From Didymella arachidicola (lineage: Eukaryota; Ascomycota; Dothideomycetes; Pleosporales; Didymellaceae): a DNA stretch of 64,000 nt. The position numbers and the translations under genes are program-made. The notes beneath the pieces are model-generated. The model was not told the DNA's origin. It was given only the letters and a program-made list of their open reading frames with translations, and did no database searches. Shown one piece after another: positions 32,568 through 43,756 of this stretch (the stretch's first letter is position 1; every line of letters begins with the position of its first letter). The stretch lies in assembly GCA_016630955.3 (NCBI GenBank), contig CM049998.1:1302001-1366000 (forward strand), read 5' to 3'.

Positions 32568-35162
32568 CTACGCACCGACCTCCGTCTCCTCGGGCAACCC
32601 CAGACTCAGCCCCCCCAACGGCAGTCCTCCGCCCCTCCTCGGCCCGACAAAACCCTGGCGCTGCCGCCCAGTGCGCCCCCTCCCGAGCCAATTGTACTTG
32701 AGCTCCTTGCTCATGCGTGCCATTTTCTCCTGGCTCTCGTCGCTGCTCTGCAGGGAGACAAGCACGGAGACGCACTGCAGCATGCGGCCGACTGTCTCTG
32801 TGACTTTGGCCGAGTCCATGGGTTGCTGTCGCAGACAGGACGGGAGGGGCTGCAGTGTGGAGTGCGGGTTTGAGGAAAACGAGCCGGCGGACGTGTTGCT
32901 TGTGGCGCGGCTGCGGCCTGCGGGGAGGGAGGAGGATGTGGATTCGAGGTAGCCGGTTGACGAGTGTGTTGTGCTGAGGCTTGGGAAGCCGGTTAGGGCT
33001 TCGGAGGCGCTGGATGCGGTTCCGGGGCGGACGTCGGGGATGAAGGACGGGGATTCGAGGCCGGCGTTGAGGTTTTCGAGGGAGAGGCGGGAGAAGATTG
33101 CCATGAGGGAGTCGTAGCGGGGGAGGATGACAATGTCGCGGAAGGTGAGGAGGGTGATGCGGCGGACTTCGAGTTCGCCGAGGATGGGGATGTTTTTGTG
33201 CGAGGGCGATTTGGTGTTCATTTCGTCGGGCAGCATGACGCCCCAGAACTCGCTGGCTTGGAGGCTCGACATGATGCCGACACCTCTGAACTCGAGATCG
33301 AGGGGGAGGAAGACGGCTTGGAGGAAGGGGAGGATGGTGGTGAAGACGACGAGCCACATCTCGACCAGGTGCGGGATGAGGCGCTCGTCGGGGATGTGTC
33401 GGAGGGTCTGGTCCAGCGAGCCGAAGCCGGTGTAGAGAAGCTCGTTCAGGTCTTCGATGAGCAGGATGGGTGAGCGCTTGTGTATGCAGCGTTTGATGTG
33501 CACGGTGACGAGAGCGTTGAAGTCCTCGACTGGCGGCCGTGGATCCTCGCCCTCGAAGATCAAGAGCACGCGAGCTTTCAGCAGCGGCCATGCATCGTCG
33601 GGGGTCATTCCGGGGATGCCGAACGAAGCTGCCAGGTGCATCATCTCGGTGGTGTGGGGGATTGACGTGCCGGGTGCGGCGCCGCCGGGCGTGTTGCTGA
33701 GACCGCCTGCCAACGACGGCCATTCCGAGCGCTCCGTGCTGAATGAAGGTCTTGGGGCAAAGTTGGCGTCGAGACCCTCGCCGAGGAATGCTGCAGCCTT
33801 TGCGTTCTTCTTCGCTTCTCGAAGACCGCGCCCACCGTGTCTGAGGTCGAGGCCCGTCACGGAGCTGGGGAACGAGCTGCCAGGCAGGGGCGAGGACGGC
33901 GCAAAGTTGTAGAGCGACTCGGGGGCGTTGGGGTTCGTAGGTCGAGATGTGCTGTTTACCGACGACAGCGGCAATGCGTGGTCGTCCTTGTCTTTCAGCT
34001 TGGCCTTGGTCCGCGACAGGAAGTGGTGCTTGTGCTTCTCCTTCTCCTTTGTCTCGGGCGCATAGGCGTCGTTCTTGGGGACGAGCGTCGACGTGGAGGC
34101 GTTGGCGGACGAGTACATGGAGGCATTGCTGCTGCTGGGCCCGGAGTCGAGGAGGCTCGTGGTCGACTGGTTCATGACGCGGTTGAGGGCGTGGGAGCTG
34201 TGGATGCCGATGCCAATCTTGCCCGGGGAGGGCAGCGCCTGGTGCTTCTTGTCGGCCGGCTTGTCGACGTCGGTCTTCTTGGGCTTCGAGGACGACGAGG
34301 AGAAGATCAGCTTCATGGCCTTGCTCTTCTCCTTGGGCGCCTTTTGCAGGACCAGCTCGGGGGTGGCCGCGGCCAGGCGGGGCGAGGCCTGGCCAGAGGC
34401 GCCTTGCGAGTGCGCGTCCTGGATGCCCGGCGAGGCCAGCGGGCTGGTGGGGAAGGCGGCATTCGCGGCCGTGGCCGCGGTGGAGCGGCCCGTGACGGCG
34501 CCCTGCTGGTACGTCATGCCGTTGGTCCTGAAGGTCATCGAGGGGGCGGCGTGCATGGGCGGCGGGCTCATGGGCTGGCTGCGGCTGGCGGGCGCGGGGG
34601 CGTTGCTGGTGTTGCCGGTGCTGCTGGTGCTGCTGGCATGGCTGCTGTCGACGGGCGCGGGCACCGTGGTCGAGCGCTTCCGCATGTGCTGCGCGCTGTA
34701 GGCGGCCTGGGCGGCGATCTGGCTCGCGGTGCGATGCTGCGTCGGCGGCGACATGAGGCCCTCGGCGCGCATCGACGACAGGCTCGGCTCGAAGTAGCCC
34801 TGCGAGCGCTGGCGCGGGCGGTGGCCGAGGTGGCCCTGCGCGCGCTCCACCAGCGACGTCTGGCTCTGCGTGGCGTGGACGACGGCCGGGCGCGAGTAGT
34901 TCGGCGCGGGTGTTGCGGTGCTGCTGGCGCTCTCGGGCGGCGACGTGATGCGCGGGTTGGGGTGCGGACTTGGGTGTGGGTTCGGGTGCGAGCTTGGGTG
35001 TGGGTTCGGGTGCGAGCTTGGGTGTGGACTCGGGGTGGGCTTCGGGTGCCTGGGCGAGCGGCGCGTCTGCTGCAGCGTCGCCTGGCTGCCGTCCGACTCG
35101 TACTCGTCGAGCGAGGGGCGCTGCACGCCCGGCGTCTGTGGCGGAGGCGACGTCGGCTGCAT
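32568..35162 (-). CDS. HbrB-like protein, TORC2 subunit (Bit61/PRR5 family)
   Basis: An 864-aa intronless protein. Residues 1-500 are low complexity (Pro/Ser/Gln/His), including a repeated HPNPHPSS segment near residues 45-70 encoded by a 24-bp DNA repeat. Residues about 505-810 form the HbrB domain: MMHLAASFGIPGMTPDDAWPLLK, VLLIFEGEDPRPPVEDFNALV, LIEDLNELLYTGFGSLDQTL, and EMWLVVFTTILPFLQAVFLP. Aspergillus HbrB is needed for polarised hyphal growth, and yeast Bit61/Bit2 and animal PRR5 bind TORC2, so a role in TORC2 signalling at the cell cortex is likely. Start at 35162. An overlapping longer open frame on the same strand (32485..35211) encodes Arg/Ala-rich chance sequence. Head-to-head with GON7. 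Confidence 0.9.
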   Translation of the reverse strand: MQPTSPPPQTPGVQRPSLDEYESDGSQATLQQTRRSPRHPKPTPSPHPSSHPNPHPSSHPNPHPSPHPNPRITSPPESASSTATPAPNYSRPAVVHATQSQTSLVERAQGHLGHRPRQRSQGYFEPSLSSMRAEGLMSPPTQHRTASQIAAQAAYSAQHMRKRSTTVPAPVDSSHASSTSSTGNTSNAPAPASRSQPMSPPPMHAAPSMTFRTNGMTYQQGAVTGRSTAATAANAAFPTSPLASPGIQDAHSQGASGQASPRLAAATPELVLQKAPKEKSKAMKLIFSSSSSKPKKTDVDKPADKKHQALPSPGKIGIGIHSSHALNRVMNQSTTSLLDSGPSSSNASMYSSANASTSTLVPKNDAYAPETKEKEKHKHHFLSRTKAKLKDKDDHALPLSSVNSTSRPTNPNAPESLYNFAPSSPLPGSSFPSSVTGLDLRHGGRGLREAKKNAKAAAFLGEGLDANFAPRPSFSTERSEWPSLAGGLSNTPGGAAPGTSIPHTTEMMHLAASFGIPGMTPDDAWPLLKARVLLIFEGEDPRPPVEDFNALVTVHIKRCIHKRSPILLIEDLNELLYTGFGSLDQTLRHIPDERLIPHLVEMWLVVFTTILPFLQAVFLPLDLEFRGVGIMSSLQASEFWGVMLPDEMNTKSPSHKNIPILGELEVRRITLLTFRDIVILPRYDSLMAIFSRLSLENLNAGLESPSFIPDVRPGTASSASEALTGFPSLSTTHSSTGYLESTSSSLPAGRSRATSNTSAGSFSSNPHSTLQPLPSCLRQQPMDSAKVTETVGRMLQCVSVLVSLQSSDESQEKMARMSKELKYNWLGRGRTGRQRQGFVGPRRGGGLPLGGLSLGLPEETEVGA
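34961..35043. repeat. 24-bp tandem repeat within HbrB
   Basis: A unit close to CTTGGGTGTGGGTTCGGGTG plus four bases repeats about three times with small differences. On the coding strand it gives alternating His-Pro-Asn-Pro-His-Pro-Ser-Ser, a disordered spacer that may vary in copy number between strains. Confidence 0.75.
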
Positions 35163-35486
35163 TGTTGCACTGCGGCAGTGGCAGGTGTGTGGCTTCTGGG
35201 CGGGCGTTCACGGCTTCGCAGTCATGGCCAGCATGACCCTCTTGCGCATAGCATACAGTCGTGCGTCTTTCGGTCTTTCTGTCTTTCTGTCTTTCTCTCC
35301 CAAATCACAGCATCGCCTCTCGAATCGTCACAGGAGAAGGAAGGAAGCGTCGTCGGACGTCACCCTAGCTCCCAGCCGATCAGTGCATGAGGCTGAGAGC
35401 TGCCCCACAACCCCACCTCCGAAGACAACGCCGTCCCAAGTCCACCAAGAGCACCTCACCCCCCACACAGCACCTCCATCGTAACC
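35163..35486. promoter_or_regulatory. Shared promoter of HbrB and GON7 genes
   Basis: 324 bp between divergent starts. It holds a pyrimidine tract with the repeated unit GTCTTTCT near 35265-35300, common in fungal promoters. Nothing else is distinctive. Confidence 0.45.
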
Positions 35487-35735
35487 ATGTCCAACCTCTC
35501 TGCAGACTACGCCTCACCAAACGGCACCCACCGCTTCTCCGCCCAGCTGCCTGCAGTATCCCCATCCTCATCCACCAGCGACCGCGTCGCCTACTTTGGC
35601 GACCTGCAAGCCAGCCTCAAGACCTTGCAGACCGACATCAATACTTTCCTCACCCAGAAGATGGCCGACGACAAAGCTGGCGATGCAAAGGAGGAGGAGA
35701 ACTACGGCGAGGAAGTCGTGGAGGAGGAGGACTGA
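35487..35735 (+). CDS. GON7: EKC/KEOPS complex subunit Gon7-like
   Basis: An 82-aa protein with the fungal Gon7 layout: an N-terminal LSADYASPNG strand, a Ser/Pro linker, a helix with the signature YFGDLQASLKTLQTDINTFL-TQKM, and an acidic tail ending in Glu/Asp. In yeast Gon7 is the fungal-specific fifth subunit of KEOPS, which makes the t6A modification at position 37 of ANN-decoding tRNAs; it stabilises Pcc1 and is partly disordered. Size matches the family (about 80-120 aa). Intronless, divergent from HbrB. The assignment rests on the central helix and acidic tail. Confidence 0.82.
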   Translation: MSNLSADYASPNGTHRFSAQLPAVSPSSSTSDRVAYFGDLQASLKTLQTDINTFLTQKMADDKAGDAKEEENYGEEVVEEED

Positions 35736-36218
35736 CTTACATTACCTTGATGAATACCTGCACAGCCATCATCTTTCTCCGAAACTCCACACGGCCCTTC
35801 CCTGTCGTCGTCTACAGCTATCCTAGTGTCTTCGTTTCTATCATGTCTTCTTCTACCTTGCATGCAGCCTCTGCTGTAACCGAGCTTGACTCACCGGTCT
35901 GCACAAACAATCCTTGGGAGCAGTTGTCTCAGCCTGACCCGCGTAAAGAGAATAGCACACCTTTTACAAAGGATTCTGCATGGGACAACAGCTGCCGGGC
36001 CGCATGGATGGCTCCAGAAGGACCAGTGCGGCGTGCTGTTAGCCGCCCGGGTTTGCTACTGCAACTGTGCCCCTCACCTTCATTCTCATCTTCACCTACG
36101 CCGCACGGTTGCCTCCGCTACCAGCGACTAGAAAAGCTCGCTGTTTCCCTCAATATTCCACGTCCTTTCCTCTCACCTACCACCGCCCACTTCTTTTCTC
36201 AAAGCTTTCAACACTTAT
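35736..36218. other. Intergenic region, GON7 to dynamin
   Basis: About 480 bp. A long plus-strand frame (35387-36286) crosses it and overlaps GON7 in another phase, but its composition is that of untranslated sequence. Read as 3' UTR plus dynamin promoter. Confidence 0.4.
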
Positions 36219-38650
36219 ATGGCAAAGAAGAAGAGATCTACACCAGCACCCAAGACTACCGCAACCATGACGAGCAGCAGCACTGATGGTGAAGTCTCCC
36301 GTCCTGCGACGCCAGTCGATCCAAATGCCATCACTACCACTTCATTGAAGGCGCTCCAGTCCGCCGACCAACGCAAGGTCATGGACATTGTGGACAAGCT
36401 CCGTCGCACCGGTCTCAGCGGCATTGTGGAGCTGCCTCAGCTTGTCGTCTGTGGTGACCAGTCGTCTGGCAAGAGCTCTGTACTAGAAGCCATCACCGAG
36501 ATTCCCTTTCCCCGGAAAGAGAACCTCTGCACTCGCTTCGCGACCGAGGTATGCTCTCCAACAAGATGCTTTTGGGCGCTTTGACTAACTGAGCAAGATC
36601 ATTCTGCGACGCTCGCCTTCAGCAACCATCTCCATCACGATCACACCGGACAAGCTCCGCCCCACCGATGAGCAAAACACGCTCAAGAAGTTCCGCAAGT
36701 CCATCGGTGACTTTGGTCAGCTGCCCGACATCATTGACGAGGCGACACAAGAGATGGGTCTGGGCGCTGTTGGCGGCATTGGCTCAAAGGCCTTCTCTCG
36801 CGATGTCTTGTCTGTCGAGATCACCGGTCCCGATCGACCTCAACTGTAAGCCACCAAGACTTGAGTGACAGAACACCTTGCTGACCCTGACAGTACTCTG
36901 GTCGACCTTCCCGGCCTGATTCACGCCACGAACAAGTCTCAGACCGAGGCCGACAAGGAACTCATCCTGAACCTCGTCAAGGAGTACATGACCAACCCCC
37001 GCACCATCATTCTTGCAGTCATCAGTGCAAAGAACGACTTCGCCAACCAAGTCATTCTTGAACACTGCCGCAAGATTGATCAGCAAGGTCGCCGTACTCT
37101 TGGCATCATCACGAAGCCTGACTATCTCCGCGAGGGCTCAGACAACGAGCAGTCCTGGATCGACCTGGCACAAAACAAGGACATCTACCTTGAGCGCGGC
37201 TGGCACATGTTGAAGAACCGCAGCGATGACCAGATGGACTTTTCCTTCGAGCAGCGCAACGAAGCCGAGAAGCTCTTCTTCAGCAAGGGTCGATATGTAA
37301 ACGTTCCGCGTGACAACGTTGGCATTGATACCCTCCGCGAGCGTCTGAGTAAGCTGCTGCTCAACCACCTCATCAAGGAGCTCCCGTCCCTCAAGGAAGA
37401 GATTGCGAGCAAACTCGATGCCACGACCACTGACATTGAGAACCTCGGAGATAGTCGCAAGACTATCAAAGAGCAACAGCTGGTCCTCATGAAGATCAGC
37501 ATGCGCGTCAATGAGATCTTGAAGTCAGCCACCAAGGGCTACTACGAGTCTACCTTCTTTGGATCCGTCAACGTGGATGCTGCGGTCGACTCTCCTGAAA
37601 ACATTCGCCGGTTCCGCGCGGTCATCCAGCACCTCAACCTCGCGTTTGCCAAGGACATGCGCCTGCGGGGTCACAAGTACGCATTCGGTCAGGGCCCAGG
37701 TGATGACGAGCGCGACGTCGAGGAAGAGGAAAAGGCTCTCGAAGAGCTTGAGGAACTCGATCTCGATGATGACGTATTCTCATGTAAGCCCAAGCAGCTC
37801 AGTCGTGACGAGGCTGTACATTGGGTCAAGAAGACCTTGGAGCGTACCCGTGGCTACGAGCTGCCTGGCACCTTTCAGCCCATGTTGATCTCTCAGCTCT
37901 TTTGGGAGCAGTCCAAACCCTGGGAGGAGATTGCCTCAGACCACATCAACAAGGTCGCGGCTGCGTGCAAGGAGTTTGTCTTTGAAGTCCTGAAGCACAC
38001 TGCCCCTGCTGAGTTCCAGACCGCACTTGCAGCCATCAGCGTTGACGCTGCTCTCGCCAAGTCCCTCAAGAAGGCGAAGAAGGAGCTGGCAAAGATTCTC
38101 AAGGACAAGGCTCGTCATCCAAGGTATACAATCCCATAACTTAACAAGCGTGTCACTAACCATCGCCAGCACCTACAACCACTACTTCACCGACACGATC
38201 CAGAAGACCCGTCAACTCAAACACCAGAAGCTCACCCAGGACGCGCAAGAGAAATCCAAAACCAAGATCTACGATAGCACCCACCAGTGGCACGACCACA
38301 TCGACCCCGCCAAACTCTCAGAAAACCTGCGCACCTCCATCGAGCGGGACATGGACACCTTCTCCGCCTCGGAAGCCCTCGACACCCAACGCGCCTACTA
38401 CAAAGACGAGCTAAAATACTTTGTCAACGCCGTCGCCAAAGCAATCATCGAGCGCCACCTCGTCGAGCCGCTGCCGGACACGATCCTCAGCCCCGTCACC
38501 GTCACGCAGATGAGCGACGCCGAGGTTGCGTTTGTGGCGGCCGAGCCGCTCGAGGTGTCGCAGCAGCGCGAGCATCTGGAGCATAGGCGGGTCATGTTGG
38601 AGAAGGGGATGGAGACGTTTAGGGAGGCGATGGGCGGGTTGAAGAGGTGA
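36219..38650 (+). CDS. Dynamin-family GTPase, Mx-like fungal class
   Basis: A 762-aa large GTPase in four exons: 36219..36548, 36598..36845, 36894..38123 and 38170..38650; three introns of 46-49 bp, phases closing. The G domain has G1 GDQSSGKSS (79-87), the switch I Thr in ENLCTRF, G3 DLPG (197-200) and G4 TKPD (266-269). The middle/stalk region follows, then an acidic Glu/Asp loop (DERDVEEEEKALEELEELDLDDD), and a C-terminal GED helix (about 640-762) with an AYYKDELKYFVNAVAKAIIERHL stretch. No PH domain and no Pro-rich tail, so it is the Mx-like group of filamentous fungi rather than Vps1 or Dnm1. Such proteins tubulate or remodel membranes; the exact compartment is unknown. Confidence 0.92.
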
Positions 38651-39069
38651 GGTGCGGCGTTTTTTTTCTTTTTTTCGGGTGGGGTGGGAGTAAGGCTGGT
38701 GGTGCTTGGGGCTTTGCTCGTGCTTTGGCGGCCAAGTTGGACGACTGGGTTGAGCTCATGCAGGATGATTCTGCGCGGCTACTACAGGAAACCATGTCAG
38801 GGTTGCTAGTTGCAATGTGACGTTGCGGTATTCGCGTGCACTCTCACTGTTCTCTTTCTTACGCGCTGGCCCATCAGACGCGGTATTCTGCGCATGTTGG
38901 ACGCCTTGTCCACTGTCATTGTCAAACCAACTTCAAGATGATTCATTGAATCTCGTCACAATTCACGCGCAAACCACTTTTGTCCAGTCCGAAGTCCCAT
39001 CCATCTGCTGTCCGCTCAATCCGCTCATATTACATCAATATACACACTCCATCTACATTCCCCCCCCAT
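38651..39069. other. Convergent 3' regions of dynamin and fumarase
   Basis: About 420 bp between two stop codons. T-rich just after the dynamin stop, pyrimidine-rich further on. No gene seen. Confidence 0.4.
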
Positions 39070-40859
39070 CTACGCCTTCGCCTCCTTCGGCGCAATCATA
39101 AGCTCAGGACGAACGTGCTTGTCAAAGTCCTCGGAGGAAATAACCTTGAGCTCCATGGCGGCCTGCTTGAGGGTAAGCCCGTTCTTGTGCGCGTGCTTGG
39201 CAGTCTTGGACGCGGCGTCGTAGCCGATGACGGGGTTGAGGCAGGTGACGAGCATGAGGCTGGGAGCGGAGTTAGCCATGGGACCCTATGGGGGTCTTGG
39301 GAATGTGGAGTGTAGAAGGGTAGTGGTGTAAAGTGGACTTGACCGTTCGACGGGTACAGTGTAAGACATGACGACGTGGAAAACTTACGATTCGGTGAGG
39401 AGCGAGCCGATGCGCTTCTCGTCGGCCTCGAGACCCTCGACCAGGTTCTTCTCGAAACTCCTCATGCCGTCGGCAAGCAGGCGCGAGCTGTGCAGCAGAT
39501 TGCGGATCATGACGGGCTTGAAGACGTTCAGCTCGAAGTTGCCCTGGGAGCCGGCAAAGGTGGTCGCGGCGTGGTTGCCGAAGACCTGTGTGCAGACCAT
39601 GGTCAGGGACTCGCACTGTGTGGGGTTGACCTTTCCAGGCATGATGGACGACCCGGGCTCGTTCTCAGGCAGCTTCAGCTCGCCGAGACCGCAGCGGGGA
39701 CCAGAGCCGAGGAAGCGGATGTCCTGGGCGATCTTGAAGAGGGATGCCGCGAGGGTGTTGAGCTGGCCGTGGGCCTCGACGATGGCGTCGTGGGCAGCGA
39801 GGGCCTCGAACTTGTTGGGGGCGGTGATGAACTCGGTGCCGGTCATCTTGGAGACCTCGGCAGCAACGTCCTCGGCGAAGCCCTTGAAGGTGTTGATGCC
39901 GGTGCCGACAGCTGTGCCACCCTGGGCAAGCATCCGGAGGCGGGGCAGGGAGGACTTGACGCGCTCGATGCCGTAGTCGAGCTGTGTGACGTAGCCAGAG
40001 AACTCCTGACCGAGGGTCAGAGGTGTGGCATCCTGCAAGTGCGTGCGGCCAATCTTGATGAGCTTCTCCCACTGCTCGCTCTTCTTCTTCAGGGCGTCGC
40101 GCAGGCTGGTGAGGGCGGGGAGCAGCGACTCCTCAAAGTCGAGGACGGCGGCAATGTGCATGACGGTCGGGAAGGTGTCGTTGGACGAGGCGGACATGTT
40201 GACGTGGTCGTTGGGGTGAACGGGCTTCTTGGAGCCCATGGTGCCGCCGAGGATCTCGATGGCGCGGTTCGAGATGACCTCGTTGGCGTTCATGTTCGAC
40301 TGGGTGCCGGAGCCCGTCTGCCAGACGACGAGGGGGAAGTGGTCGACGAGCTTGAGGCTGGCGACCTCCTCGGCGGCCTGCTGGATGGCCTTTCCAAGCT
40401 TGGGGTCTGTTGGGAGTTAGTCGATGCTGGCACCCGCAGCCCTCAGCTCGCCGCTGAAGCTCGATCCCGTGACGCACCCAGCCCAAACTTCATGTTGACC
40501 GTCGCCGCAGCGCCCTTGAGGATGCCGAATGCGCGCACGATGGGAGGCGGCATGCGGTCCTGCGGCTGGTTGATTTTGAAGTTCTCCAGCGAGCGCTCCG
40601 TCTGGGCGCCCCAGTACTTGTCGCTGGCGACCTGGACCTCGCCAAAGGCGTCGCTCTCGGTGCGCGTGTTGGCCATGGTCGAGGTTGCGCTGAACAGGCG
40701 GCGCTGTGCGGTAAAGGGCGTGTACTTGACGGTCTGGCGCGTGACGGTGGAGAGAGGACGCGCCGTGCGGAGCATGGAGGGGCTGGCCTTCGCATATGCC
40801 AGTGAGCCCCTGCTGCCGGCCTCGGCAGCCCGGAGCTGAGTGCGAGCGCTTCTGAACAT
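39070..40859 (-). CDS. FUM1: Fumarate hydratase class II, mitochondrial
   Basis: A 529-aa fumarase converting fumarate to malate in the TCA cycle. Exons 40859..40478, 40406..39389 and 39259..39070. The 129-bp second intron is longer than most here, and both introns restore conserved sequence (GL-DPKLGKAIQ and TES-LMLVTCLNP). Residues 1-60 are Arg/Ser/Ala-rich with almost no acidic residues, a mitochondrial presequence. The catalytic signature GSSIMPGKVNP is intact, as are the SGTQSNMNANEV, SSNDTFPT and GRTHLQDATP substrate-binding segments. A second ATG (MANTRTESD) after the presequence would yield the cytosolic form; fungi commonly make both forms of fumarase from one gene. C-terminal region (DFDKHVRPELM) complete. 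Confidence 0.96.
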
Positions 40860-42360
40860 GGCAGCGATTACGTCGTGGGAAACGTGGAAGGCGCAATGGA
40901 CGGCGAGAGACTGGCGATGGATGGCGTGCCAATTGACGAGGTGCGATGCCTGCTATGCTCTGCAGAGAGGGACGACGATGGAAAACAGAACGGAGCCTCA
41001 AACTTTGGGAGAGCTCAGAGCTCCGTCGCGGGAGAATCCGGGCTTTGCTGGCGATGATTGCCGAGCACCGTTCACGTGACTGTCCACGACGCTCCCCGCA
41101 GTAATTAGCTGAGGGAACCCTTTCGACGAGGAAATCGACAAGGGATTGGGATTTGGCACGCTGCGACCATGGTTCGTGGGCAAATGTACAAGACCAACTC
41201 CAAAACCAATTCCAACAACCCAGCACTCGTTCTCACACATCGACATGTCTTTTCGTCCTCGGGGCCTCGCCCGGGCGCTCATCTCCATCTGCAGCACGAA
41301 TCCCATGGTTCGGGTGTTTCTCTCGCATTTTTTCCTGTCCTGCGCTCGCTCGTCTGCAATAACAATGCATCGGTCCGTCCGCAGAGTCGCACCGCTTTAG
41401 CTCGACCCTCCCAAGGCCTTCTCAGGACACGCTCCAGCAATGCGCGGCGGCACGGTCTTTATCTCCAATCGGCCCAGGTTGCCTCAAGTGCACCTGCCGA
41501 CTGAAACTCTGCCCCTCGTACCTGCCCGCTCTGCTGGCCCATGTTTTGGCGGCGACTTATCCTTGGTGCTGCTGGTCGTCATGATGGCTGAAGCATCCCT
41601 CAAACGTCCATTGGTAGCTTCGTAGACTACAGTAGCCTGCCGACTTCCCATTCGCCCCAGCACGACAAACCACAGGCGGACGGGGCGCTGCACGCTTCGT
41701 GACGCCGACCACCAGCAACCCTGCTCAAGCTGGGCTCGGATCTAGCTTGCCGCCGCCAGACGTCCGCTCCTTGCGCAAGGTGCTCCTTGGTCAGAGGTCA
41801 TTTCCGGGCAAAGTGGCGCGAGGGCAGCTGGCCTTGCTCTTCTCAGCGGGCAGTGGGCCTCTTGACCACATGATTTCACCGCTTCGCTTCGTTGTTCGTC
41901 ACCGTTCGCGCCCGGATAAGCCCTACATAGTACCGCTGTTGCTCGACCCCGCTTGCGTACTCTTCTTTGAGTCTTGACACCATCGCTACGACAAACGACT
42001 CTGTTGTCTGTCTGTTGCCCTTGCAGCTTCACTGCACCTACCGCCCTCCTGTGAAGAGCCTCACAAACACACCCGACCTACGGGTCCTGCGAGAGGAGCA
42101 CATTGCCCCCTTTGACCCTGCACCCAATCGCTCCTTTGCCGACCCCACTACTCCTTTGACACCACCATCAGAGTTACCTGCTGCTTCTCTTAGATCAGTC
42201 TCCTACAGCTACTCGGCGGTTCTAGCCTAAACACTAACACAAACACACGTCAAGGCTGAGGTTTGAGAGCACCGCTGACCGGAGGCCGACATCAAAGGTC
42301 CACTCACGCCGGAACACGTCAAACCTAGGAAGCCCGACTTGCGTTATTTGTGTCCTACAC
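40860..42360. other. Long divergent promoter region, fumarase and RING genes
   Basis: About 1.5 kb. Open frames on the plus strand at 41146-41625 overlap in all three phases and look non-coding. The last 400 bp before 42361 are pyrimidine-rich with many short ATG-less tracts, as expected for a long 5' leader. A short upstream ORF in that leader is possible. Confidence 0.4.
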
Positions 42361-43756
42361 ATGGCTGCTCCTGACTTCAGTGCTCACAGCCAGTACCTTG
42401 CAATGTCGACCGGTGCAGGAGCTCAGAATGAAAACATATCTCCTCCTTGGTGTGCAACTTCGCCTCCAACCCAACAATCGCAATCATGGCTACGTGGAAT
42501 GACCCAAATGAACCAAAATTTCCTCTCCGAACAGGCCTTCACTCCCGTCTTGCCACCACCAACACAGCCTAGCAACGGCCCATATGGTCTTGCACAAAAC
42601 CAGTATCCTGCCTCTCCAAATGGCAGCTACGCCAGCCATGACCGCCAATTACCTTCGGCACTGTCTTATCCCGAATGGTCGTTCAACTCTTACCCTCATG
42701 GACCAAGACTTCCTCCATCCATTCGTGGCAGTTTTGTAGGGGGGCTGCCGAACCCAGCTTACTCAAATATCTATCACGGAGCAAATATGAATCAAGAGAA
42801 CTTCCACGTGTGGCCCCAAGGTCGGCCACCAATGACGTCTGGCCTTTGTCCTGCGCGAAGGCCGCCTCAAACGGCTTCAATGGGTGCGAATACGCCTTTG
42901 TCATATGAACGGGCCCATCATGGAATAGGGTTCGGTGGTAGCAGCGGGGAGAGTCACCAGGCTCAGCAGGGTGACCAATCGCACTCAAGGCTGCGCATAA
43001 CCCCACAAGGTCCGCAATTGCAACAGCCTTCGCAGATTCAGCCTACCCGGACCGGTATCATCCAGTATGATGGATACGAGGAAGGTCGAAGCTCGCGAGA
43101 TCCCAATCCGCAGGGCCGCCGCTCGGATCGCAGCTCATCTCCACGTACTGCCAACCGTCGAAGTTACGCCCTGTACGCTGGAGACAGGACGACTTCCGGC
43201 ACCTCGTCCGACGCAGAAGAGGCCGCAGCTCGATCGCCGCCAGCGAGTCGCATGAGGGTACAAAGAGAACGCCGAATGCGGTTCCAGAGCTCGATGCAAG
43301 ATCCTACTGTAGTTTTCAATCGCCAGTTGAAACAATTCAAAGAAAGCTTGGACAGGTACACCCTCAGTGATCTGCCAGCCGTCACGTCCCCAACGTGCGA
43401 CATCTGCGCGAAGGATTACTCAGCGACTAATGTGCGGCCTTCAGAAGACGAGGAGATTGCTGTCATGCTAGCTTGCGGACACGTCTTTGGCGAGTTCTGC
43501 CTTGATCAGTGGGTACGTAGGTGCAGCCCCATCACGTATGTTAGTTGACCGCGCCCAGCTCGAAACATGCAAGACGCACAAGAACAAGATCACATGCCCC
43601 ATGTGCCGTAAGCAGCTCGTCGAGCCTCCGCCGTCACCGTGGAGAGCCTCACCTGGTCAATGGTTGGCAACATCCAGCGAAATACGACGTGCGTTCCCTG
43701 AGGAATCGACACCGAGCTTCCAGGGCTTCTACTCGTCGCAGTACACCCGTGTGTAG
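42361..43756 (+). CDS. RING-type E3 ubiquitin ligase candidate
   Basis: A 449-aa protein in two exons, 42361..43512 and 43559..43756. The 46-bp intron (GTACGT ... CCCAG) falls inside the RING and its removal joins FGEFCLDQW to LETCKTHKNK. The first 340 residues are Gln/Pro/Ser/Asn-rich and disordered. The RING holds Cys346-x2-Cys349, Cys372-Gly-His374, Cys380, Cys388, and Cys397-x2-Cys400. The usual ligand three positions after His374 is Gly377 (HVFG), an exchange I recall from other fungal RING proteins, so one zinc may be bound differently. Likely a soluble ubiquitin ligase with unknown substrate. Confidence 0.85.

Noticed and set aside
32485..35211. Long minus-strand frame of 908 codons overlapping HbrB.
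   Set aside because: It is an Arg/Ala/His-rich shadow of the GC-rich HbrB gene in another phase; HbrB itself has the conserved domain.
33837..35390. Plus-strand frame of 517 codons opposite HbrB.
   Set aside because: Arg/Gly/Val-rich antisense shadow of HbrB.
35387..36286. Plus-strand frame of 299 codons across GON7 and its 3' region.
   Set aside because: It overlaps GON7 in another phase, and its composition (Ser/Pro/His) matches untranslated sequence; no conserved segment.
39376..40839. Plus-strand frame of 487 codons opposite fumarase.
   Set aside because: Antisense shadow of the well-conserved fumarase gene; rich in Gly, Val, Leu, Asp as expected for the reverse complement.
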